Positions 6,806-12,496 of a stretch of DNA of 12,496 nucleotides are shown one piece after another; position 1 is the stretch's first letter; the number at the start of each line of letters is the position of its first letter. Location: assembly GCA_033761815.1 (NCBI GenBank), contig JANRMF010000130.1:1-12496 (forward strand), given 5' to 3'. A program made the translations under genes and the position numbers. The notes below the pieces were generated by a model. That model saw only the letters and a program-made list of their open reading frames with translations. It was not told where the DNA came from and ran no database searches. Source of the stretch: JANRKH01 sp033761815. Lineage in GTDB: Bacteria; Pseudomonadota; Alphaproteobacteria; Rickettsiales; Rickettsiaceae.

Positions 6806-9352
6806 CTAAAACAGTATTCTGAGTTTAACGTTTCCTTGGTGAGATTGGTACTTATTTTGCTTATGAAAATTATACCCTGCAACAAGCTCAAGATCAGCTC
6901 CAGATAAAGCAACAGATGCACCAGCATTATATGCTAAATACTTGGCTTGATTCCCTCCTTTCAAGGGATAAGTAGATCCATCATCTATGATTTTAACCAC
7001 ATTTCCCTTGTTGCCTGAAAACCGCTTTTCTACTGAGAAATTCAAGGATGGAACCGCCTTCATTCCCTCAGAAAAATTCTGAGCAGAGGCTAAAGATGCA
7101 GCAAGAATGCCTGAAAAACCATTGGTAGATGCTTTTCCAATGGAGAATCCTTCTCCAGATTTACTGCCAGTTTCTTTGTATGATCCTATTTTGTAGCTCT
7201 CATATTTAAATCCAATGCTTGGTATGAAAAATACATTATTTTCAGCAGAAATGGGTAATAAATAACCAAGATTTGTCTGAATTTTCATAGAATCTGTATT
7301 TGTCTTTCCTTTGAAGACATTCTCTCCTTCTGGTCTTTTTGTTTGATACTTACCAAACCCAGCTGAGATAGTATTATTCAACACTATATTTTCAGTTAGC
7401 TTAGACTGAGTGTATAGAGAGAAAATATAGTTCCTTGTATTTGTTTTGAGCTTTTGGAAATCTTTAGATTTTGCGTTGCCAGAAGCATAAGCAAACGACG
7501 CTCCAATTAAGTTACTATCATTAATCTCGAAATCTATACCAGCAGATCCTCCCATAAACTCAGACTTCAGACCTTTAGAGTATGTAGACTTGGATAATGC
7601 TCCATTTCCAAATATTCCAGAAACCCAAATTCCTCTCACTCCATATGATTCATCGCCAGATGCAAGTCCGAACTGGTTTACAGCAAGAGTACTTAGCCTG
7701 ATATTTATATCATTTTGCACACTATCTACTATGGATTTAGAGAGCAATAATGAATTCATATGCAGAGAAGAAACCGAATTTCTTAATGAAGCCCTTTTTC
7801 TTTCATCATCTTCCTCATCAAATGCTAGCTTCTCATCCGGAGGGGTGGATCCGCCTCCATCGCCGCTTCCACCTATTGAGTCATTAACATCACTATCTTT
7901 CTTCTTTTCATCAAGAGTCAATAACAATTCATCTGGCTTAGAAGTATCTCTTTTGTGCGATCCCGTATCGCTCTCTTTACCGGTTTCATGAGACTTTGCT
8001 AATTCCTCACCATCTCCTAGTTTGGATTTTTTGCGAGAATCATCCTCTTTGTCAGTCGCACCTGTTTCTGGGTTTGATATACTACTTGTCTCGGAAGAGA
8101 CGCTAGATCCACCGTTTACTTTTTGAGCAATTTGCGTTGAGGCTGAATTTTTACTAAGATTATCGTCTCCGCCAACCTCTCGCTTTTTATCTTCTTCGTT
8201 ATTTTTATCAACAGCATCTAGAACCGCTCTTACCTTTAGCTTCCTTGCTATAGCCTTCCCTTCTTCCCCTCCTATATTCCCTCTCTCTATAATTCTTGCT
8301 AAAATCCCGTGAGGGGAAGATTTTATTTTGTCCAAATGATCCAAAGGACCATAGTTATATTCTTCATTGTGAGCTGGTGCTACATGCGGGCCCTCGTCTC
8401 CTATTATCATGCCAGAATCATTGTCGACTTGAGCTTGGGTTTCAGGTTGAATTGGTTCTGACGTTTTTGCTAGGGTAGGGTTATCTGGGGTATGCTTCGG
8501 TACCTCAAATGGTTGTTCATCTTCGCTACCATAATCGGTTCCTATCTCTGGATATCTCTCGATCCCAAGCGGAAGAGAATTATCTGAGGTGTCGGGGATA
8601 CTTTGCATATTTTTTTGAGTTTTAAGTGTGCTAAGATCATTTATAAGTCTCCCTGCTTCATCTTTAGTTTGAGCATGCAATCTAGCTCCTTGAGCGCTCG
8701 GAGCTTCCGGCTCAGTGCTTATTTTTGACACGTCTGATATGAATTTGCCGCCTTGCTTTTGAAGTTCGCCCGTAATGGTCGGCATTGGCCTTAAATTTTT
8801 CATGGCAGGTTTGGCTGATTCAGGATTATTCGCACCTGCAATAACATGGGTTTCTTGTATTGGCTTCCCAGTTACATTTTTCGCAGCATCAATTGTAGCT
8901 TGTTCTCCCTCCATTGCTGCTCTTTTTGCACGTCTATCTGCCTTGTTTTGTTTGTATTGAATTTCTTGATTAAGCAACATAATACCGTTTCTCACCCTCT
9001 CTAATTGCAGAGGATTATGCAAAACATCTTCCCTATCTATATCTTCGCCACCAAAGCCCTTACTAACCTCTGTTTGCGATGAAACAAAAGAATTTTTTGG
9101 GGGAGTGCTTCCATGCTTTCCTTTTTGTTTATTAGGTAATTGCGGCGTTGAAGTAGGATTTGGTTTTTGAGCTCCAAACACACCCTCCCAGATAGTCTGT
9201 CCTTCATTCATACTTGCTGCCTGATCCCCAGATGGCTGAGGTGGATTTGGAGTTGCGCTCCGAGAATTTGCGATAGCATCAAGGCTAAAAAGCGTTAAAG
9301 TCGAGAGACTAGTTGAAATGGCGATTAATTTAAAAATATACTTATGGTTCAT
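6806..9352 (-). CDS. Autotransporter (type Va) outer-membrane protein with a disordered passenger
   Basis: The protein has 848 residues. A signal peptide occupies 1-28 (basic start, hydrophobic core, probable cleavage at AIA|NS). Residues 29 to about 515 are hydrophilic, rich in S, G, P, K, E and D, without the regular beta-helix repeats of most passengers. One helical, basic stretch lies around 116-158 (NGIMLLNQEIQYKQNKADRR). Residues 518-562 are predicted helical and would fill the barrel pore. Residues 570-848 form the autotransporter beta-barrel: it begins YGVRGIWVSGIFGNG, alternates hydrophobic strands, and ends in the aromatic residue typical of outer-membrane proteins (LRILF). The barrel opening resembles rickettsial Sca/Omp autotransporters. 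The passenger is not recognised and its function is unknown; surface adhesion or host interaction is a guess from the class. GGAGA lies 5 bases before the ATG. The gene has its own promoter and terminator and so forms a single-gene unit. Confidence 0.85.
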   Translation of the reverse strand: MNHKYIFKLIAISTSLSTLTLFSLDAIANSRSATPNPPQPSGDQAASMNEGQTIWEGVFGAQKPNPTSTPQLPNKQKGKHGSTPPKNSFVSSQTEVSKGFGGEDIDREDVLHNPLQLERVRNGIMLLNQEIQYKQNKADRRAKRAAMEGEQATIDAAKNVTGKPIQETHVIAGANNPESAKPAMKNLRPMPTITGELQKQGGKFISDVSKISTEPEAPSAQGARLHAQTKDEAGRLINDLSTLKTQKNMQSIPDTSDNSLPLGIERYPEIGTDYGSEDEQPFEVPKHTPDNPTLAKTSEPIQPETQAQVDNDSGMIIGDEGPHVAPAHNEEYNYGPLDHLDKIKSSPHGILARIIERGNIGGEEGKAIARKLKVRAVLDAVDKNNEEDKKREVGGDDNLSKNSASTQIAQKVNGGSSVSSETSSISNPETGATDKEDDSRKKSKLGDGEELAKSHETGKESDTGSHKRDTSKPDELLLTLDEKKKDSDVNDSIGGSGDGGGSTPPDEKLAFDEEDDERKRASLRNSVSSLHMNSLLLSKSIVDSVQNDINIRLSTLAVNQFGLASGDESYGVRGIWVSGIFGNGALSKSTYSKGLKSEFMGGSAGIDFEINDSNLIGASFAYASGNAKSKDFQKLKTNTRNYIFSLYTQSKLTENIVLNNTISAGFGKYQTKRPEGENVFKGKTNTDSMKIQTNLGYLLPISAENNVFFIPSIGFKYESYKIGSYKETGSKSGEGFSIGKASTNGFSGILAASLASAQNFSEGMKAVPSLNFSVEKRFSGNKGNVVKIIDDGSTYPLKGGNQAKYLAYNAGASVALSGADLELVAGYNFHKQNKYQSHQGNVKLRILF

Positions 9353-9383
9353 TTTGATCTCCGTGTTAAATAAACTTATGGTT

Positions 9384-9413
9384 ACATTACCAGATGGAGA
9401 AACAATATGTCAA
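9384..9413 (-). promoter_or_regulatory. Probable autotransporter promoter
   Basis: On the minus strand a perfect TTGACA (9413-9408) is followed after 18 bases by TAATGT (9389-9384), preceded by TGG as in an extended -10. The implied 5' leader is about 25 bases and includes the GGAGA at 9362-9358. Confidence 0.55.
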
Positions 9414-9424
9414 TCATAAAATTC

Positions 9425-9455
9425 AAAAAAATTCGTTTTTTTTGGGAATTTTTTT
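9425..9455. repeat. A/T-rich inverted repeat between the divergent promoters
   Basis: AAAAAAATTC (9425-9434) and GAATTTTTTT (9446-9455) are perfect inverse copies with an 11-base T/G loop. The repeat lies between the leftward autotransporter promoter and the rightward fabF promoter. It might be a curved or protein-binding element, or simply the result of homopolymer runs. The 256-bp intergenic region otherwise shows only the two promoters and the two ribosome binding sites. Confidence 0.5.
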
Positions 9456-9551
9456 ATCTGAGAAATTATTAATAGAAATTAGAAAAGGTAAATAGAGCTC
9501 AGTTCAATAATCTAGCTATGTAAGTTTTCTTTTAAGGAAAGAAGAATCTAT

Positions 9552-9581
9552 TTGCATTTTTTGCCTTATCTCTGGTATAAA
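9552..9581 (+). promoter_or_regulatory. Probable fabF promoter with extended -10
   Basis: TTGCAT (9552-9557), 18 bases, then TATAAA (9576-9581), with TG at 9573-9574 giving an extended -10 (TGGTATAAA). Transcription would start near 9588, leaving about 20 bases before the fabF ATG, including its AAGAG ribosome binding site. Confidence 0.55.
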
Positions 9582-9608
9582 AAAGCATCTTATATTTAGA
9601 AGAGATTT

Positions 9609-10871
9609 ATGAAAAAGAAAAGAGTAGTTATTACTGGAATTGGCTTGATTACGCCAATAGGGTTTGATGCAAAAGAGAACTGGGAATCTCTTATGTCCTC
9701 AAGGTCAGGTGTTAGAAGAATCAATAAGTTTGACGTATCAAACTCCCCAGTAAAAATAGCAGCCCAGGTTTCTCAAGGCGAAGGAGAAGGGGGTAGAATT
9801 TTTAATCCAGATGAATATATCAACCCAGTTGACGCAAGAAGAATGGCGAGATTCATCCAATATGGCTTTGTTGCAGCAAAAGAAGCAGTAGAGGATAGTG
9901 GGTGGATGCCTACTGAAGAGGAAGATCTGAAAAGAACAGGTGTAATTCTTGGCTCAGGAATCGGAGGTCTAGAGACAATTGAAAATACCGCTTTTCAACT
10001 GAGAGAAACTGGCAAGGTTAGTCCGTTTTTTATTCCCTCATGTTTGATTAATTTATTATCAGGCCAAGTGAGCATAAAATATGGGTTCAGGGGGCCAAAC
10101 CATTCCGTAGTAACAGCTTGCGCAACAGGGGCGCATGCAATAGGTGATGCAGCGCGAATGATTATTTACGGAGATGCGGATGTTATGGTAGCAGGTTCAT
10201 CAGAAGCGGCTATCACTCCGCTTGGTCTTGCGGGATTTGCAGCAGCCAGAGCTTTATGCGCAAATTTTAATGATGATCCAACAAAAGCATCAAGACCATG
10301 GGATAAAGCAAGATCTGGTTTTGTAATGGGAGAGGGTGCAGGAGTTGTTGTTTTGGAAGAGTATGAACACGCAAAAAAAAGAGGCGCCAAAATATATGCT
10401 GAACTTGCCGGATATGGTCTTAGCGGAGATGCTTATCACATTACCTCCAGCCATCCAGAAGGAAGAGGCGGAGTAGATGCGATGAAAAGAGCTTTAATTG
10501 ATGCTCAGATTGATGTAAGAGATATAGGATATATCAACGCTCATGGCACATCAACGCCAATAGGAGATGCTTCTGAGCTTTTTGCGGTGCAATCTATGTT
10601 CCTTGAAACAAACCCTGGAGTTAAAATGTCCTCAACAAAATCTTCTATAGGCCATTTGCTTGGCGCAGCGGGAAGTGTTGAAGCTATTTACACAGCTCTG
10701 AGTCTTCATCACCAAATTATCCCTCCGACATTAAATCTTGATGATGTTATGGATGAAGCGAGGATAGATCTGGTTCCGCACGTACCTAAAGAACATAAAT
10801 TTGAATATGCTTTGAGTAATTCATTTGGTTTTGGGGGTACAAATACTAGCTTGATTTTGAAAAAAATTTGA
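9609..10871 (+). CDS. fabF: 3-oxoacyl-ACP synthase II FabF
   Basis: Condenses malonyl-ACP with a growing acyl-ACP in type II fatty acid elongation, in the cytosol. The protein has 420 residues, full length for the family. It opens with KRVVITGIGLITPIG. The Cys-His-His catalytic triad is complete: C171 in VVTACATGAH, H312 in NAHGTSTPIGD and H349 in SSIGHLLGAAG, with the conserved lysine K344. The gating segment GFGGTN is at 407-412. AGAAGAG precedes the ATG by about 4 bases. In many alphaproteobacteria acpP comes directly before fabF; here the upstream neighbour is the divergent autotransporter. The downstream mltG is the usual partner, 61 bases away on the same strand with no visible terminator, so the two are probably one operon. 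Confidence 0.97.
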   Translation: MKKKRVVITGIGLITPIGFDAKENWESLMSSRSGVRRINKFDVSNSPVKIAAQVSQGEGEGGRIFNPDEYINPVDARRMARFIQYGFVAAKEAVEDSGWMPTEEEDLKRTGVILGSGIGGLETIENTAFQLRETGKVSPFFIPSCLINLLSGQVSIKYGFRGPNHSVVTACATGAHAIGDAARMIIYGDADVMVAGSSEAAITPLGLAGFAAARALCANFNDDPTKASRPWDKARSGFVMGEGAGVVVLEEYEHAKKRGAKIYAELAGYGLSGDAYHITSSHPEGRGGVDAMKRALIDAQIDVRDIGYINAHGTSTPIGDASELFAVQSMFLETNPGVKMSSTKSSIGHLLGAAGSVEAIYTALSLHHQIIPPTLNLDDVMDEARIDLVPHVPKEHKFEYALSNSFGFGGTNTSLILKKI

Positions 10872-10932
10872 GATCAAGATGAGCATGTTTAACCACTTTA
10901 TTTTGTAACCCTAAATAAGAAATCAATAGTTT

Positions 10933-11925
10933 ATGTCCTCTAAAATATCCGGATTTTTTTCGAAGTTAGCATTATTTGTGGCGGTTATAGCTTGCTTTAC
11001 GCTTTATGGATTATACGAAAGCAAATTGGAATGGGAGAATAATTTAAAAGAATCAGTGACAATTCTCATAAAACCAGGCACATCAAGACTTGATATAGGA
11101 AAAATCTTAAAAAGACATCACCTTATTGAGGATGAATATTTTTTCTTCGGTTATACCAAAATTATCCAATCGCAAAAAAACCTGAAGGCAGGGGAATATG
11201 AGTTTTTCCCTAAGGAAAAATTTACAGATATTGTCAGGAAAATTACAGAAGGCGAAGTTAAGATAAGAAAAATTACCATCCCAGAGGGTCTAACGAGCTA
11301 TCAAATTCAAAAAATTCTCGAAAATGAAGACGCGGCCATGGGTAATGTTCCTGTAATTTCGGAAGAGGGTATAGTTTTTCCAGATACTTATCACTTTAGT
11401 TATGGAGAGACGAAGAATGAAATATACCAAAAAATGCGAGCCAAAATGGACGAGGTATTAAATTCGCTTTCGGATAAAATAAATCCTGAATCTAATATTA
11501 GTGATGTAAAAAAACTTGTTATACTAGCTTCGATAATTGAAAAAGAGGCAAAGTTAGATGAAGAAAAGCCCATAATCGCATCTGTTTTTTTGAATAGGTT
11601 AAAAATAGGGATGCCGCTTCAGTCCGACCCAACAGCGCTTTATGCAATAACACACGGGCGATCCGTGGAGCTTGGGAGAATGCCAAGGGGGGAGGACATG
11701 AAGATAGACTCACCATATAATACATATAAGGTGAAAGGGCTTCCTCCTGGCGCAATTGGATCTCCAGGTCTTGGCGCGCTAAAGGCAGCTCTTTTCCCTG
11801 CGGATACTAACTATTTGTATTTTGTGACAGATGGAAAAAGCGGAAAGCATATTTTTTCCGAAAGCTATGAAGAACATCTAAAAAATATAAGATTGATTGC
11901 AGAGAGTAATAAGAACGGGAATTAG
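10933..11925 (+). CDS. mltG: Endolytic murein transglycosylase MltG (YceG-like)
   Basis: Inner-membrane enzyme that cuts nascent glycan strands inside the chain and so helps end peptidoglycan elongation. The protein has 330 residues, about family length. A single N-terminal membrane anchor lies at about 9-28 (LALFVAVIACFTLYGLY), with the rest periplasmic. A LysM-like region follows (SVTILIKPGTSRLDIGKIL). The catalytic domain carries ILASIIEKEA, whose glutamate E203 corresponds to the family's catalytic residue, then SVFLNRLKIGMPLQSDPT and the conserved SPYNTY (260-265) and GLPPGAIGSPG (269-279). Its presence implies that the organism makes some peptidoglycan. It follows fabF as in many alphaproteobacteria. 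The ribosome binding site is weak (AAGAA about 12 bases upstream). The gene to the right is convergent. Confidence 0.95.
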   Translation: MSSKISGFFSKLALFVAVIACFTLYGLYESKLEWENNLKESVTILIKPGTSRLDIGKILKRHHLIEDEYFFFGYTKIIQSQKNLKAGEYEFFPKEKFTDIVRKITEGEVKIRKITIPEGLTSYQIQKILENEDAAMGNVPVISEEGIVFPDTYHFSYGETKNEIYQKMRAKMDEVLNSLSDKINPESNISDVKKLVILASIIEKEAKLDEEKPIIASVFLNRLKIGMPLQSDPTALYAITHGRSVELGRMPRGEDMKIDSPYNTYKVKGLPPGAIGSPGLGALKAALFPADTNYLYFVTDGKSGKHIFSESYEEHLKNIRLIAESNKNGN

Positions 11926-11978
11926 TTATGCGGGAAGGCCTACTATAGTTATAATGTTAACTTCCCACCTCATCAGGT

Positions 11979-12293
11979 CTAATCATCATACATCATTTGC
12001 TCTAAAAGCACTAACCTATTACCATCTGGATCAAAATTCACGCCGTTTGAAATCGAGCTGTCCGTATACTCATATCCAGCCAAAATAAGCTCAATTGCCT
12101 CTGTCGACTGCGATTTTCTGAGCGGGTAAATTTCTACTATTCCGTCACGAGATTGAGATATTAAGCAGTAATGAGCTGGGCCATTTTTATGTTTGTGCTT
12201 ATTCCAATCTCCAAGTATTACAAAATCATCTTTGACTCTCTCTATATTCTCTGCCCTCAATACCGGTATGATTTTTTTTGAATCACTCATCAC
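11979..12293 (-). CDS. Compact VOC (glyoxalase-fold) family protein
   Basis: The protein has 104 residues from a GTG at 12293-12291; the next codon is ATG, an equally good start. It resembles the glyoxalase/bleomycin-resistance superfamily. An early LRAENIERVKDDF matches the first strand and helix. HKNGPAHYCLI and DGIVEIYPL match the motif in which a metal-binding glutamate sits (E54). Near the C-terminus FDPDGNRLVLLEQ matches the ending motif with a second metal ligand (E98). The second half is shorter than usual, lacking most of one strand and its linker, so activity is uncertain. The substrate is unknown. The gene is convergent with mltG across 53 bases that hold an imperfect GGGAAG/CTTCCC inverted repeat. 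The frame continues upstream for 20 sense codons to a TAA, beyond which it is open again. Confidence 0.6.
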   Translation of the reverse strand: MMSDSKKIIPVLRAENIERVKDDFVILGDWNKHKHKNGPAHYCLISQSRDGIVEIYPLRKSQSTEAIELILAGYEYTDSSISNGVNFDPDGNRLVLLEQMMYDD

Positions 12294-12353
12294 ACACTCG
12301 TTATATATGCTATCTGTAAGTTTTATAATCCAGTCATTCTCATGTAAATTTAT

Positions 12354-12496
12354 TTACTCGCCAAATTTAATAACAATACTATTTCGGATAAAATATAGAG
12401 TTCTTTCTATTATATCTTCAGTTTTGGTCAGAATGATTGAAAAACTATTGATAGAATAAAAATGGGTCATATCATCAAGCTTATGCAATTCTATCC
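12354..12496 (-). CDS. 3' end of an unrecognised leftward reading frame, cut by the window edge
   Basis: From the right edge the minus strand is open for 46 codons to a TAA at 12356-12354. The peptide includes HKLDDMTHFYSINSFSIIL and ends IVIKFGE. It looks like plausible protein, helical with mixed charge, but I do not recognise it. It is in the same frame as the VOC-like gene, 61 bases from its GTG. It is therefore either the end of a separate upstream gene or the N-terminal part of one longer gene interrupted by a stop. No terminator or clear promoter is seen in 12294-12353. Confidence 0.35.
   Translation of the reverse strand, partial: IELHKLDDMTHFYSINSFSIILTKTEDIIERTLYFIRNSIVIKFGE

Noticed and set aside
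7590..7991. Rightward 133-codon frame within the autotransporter gene
   Set aside because: It is a low-complexity shadow of the charged passenger and pore-helix region. The leftward gene has a signal peptide, barrel, promoter and terminator.
11932..11966. GGGAAG/CTTCCC inverted repeat between mltG and the VOC-like gene as a bidirectional terminator
   Set aside because: The arms are only 6 bp with a 23-base loop, and no T run follows on either strand. It may contribute to termination, but it is not convincing.
12193..12459. Rightward 88-codon hydrophobic frame at the right end
   Set aside because: It overlaps the leftward VOC-like gene and the second leftward frame. Its hydrophobic content is what AT-rich antisense produces, and no ribosome binding site is evident.
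1..12496. CRISPR array, tRNA, rRNA, prophage or multi-gene defence system
   Set aside because: I saw no spaced direct repeats, no tRNA-like cloverleaf with a TTCGA-type arm and no phage or nuclease-type defence genes. The genes present are housekeeping, envelope and host-interface types.

Overview
This AT-rich window (12.5 kb) looks like chromosome of an alphaproteobacterium, most likely a host-associated member of the Rickettsiales or Holosporales. The grounds are dnaG directly followed by rpoD, fabF followed by mltG, an ankyrin-repeat protein, a Sca-like autotransporter, and a decayed ISAs1-family element. The lineage is inferred from gene content; no rRNA gene or other phylogenetic marker was checked.

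Layout. Bases 1-95 hold the 5' end of an unrecognised leftward gene. Bases 137-831 are a 695-bp internally deleted ISAs1-family element with perfect 20-bp terminal inverted repeats and an exact 10-bp target duplication (TATATTAATC). It sits between the leftward gene and dnaG. Next come the rightward genes dnaG (primase) and rpoD (housekeeping sigma factor), which overlap by one base, then rmlA (dTDP-glucose pyrophosphorylase). After a 111-bp gap follows an ankyrin-repeat gene preceded by a 10-codon leader frame that overlaps its start as ATGA. A large leftward gene (6806-9352) encodes an autotransporter with a signal peptide, a disordered charged passenger and a C-terminal beta-barrel. A good intrinsic terminator lies just beyond its stop. 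A 256-bp divergent intergenic region then leads to rightward fabF (ketoacyl-ACP synthase II) and mltG (endolytic transglycosylase). The right end has a leftward compact VOC/glyoxalase-like protein and the 3' end of another leftward reading frame. These two share a frame and are separated by a single TAA.

Functionally the window mixes conserved housekeeping genes (replication priming, transcription initiation, fatty acid synthesis, peptidoglycan trimming) with envelope and host-interface genes (nucleotide-sugar synthesis, autotransporter, ankyrin protein). I see no RNA gene, CRISPR array, prophage or clear multi-gene defence system. The most unusual items are the autotransporter passenger, the leader frame before the ankyrin gene, the rearranged mini-IS next to dnaG, and the split frame at the right edge.
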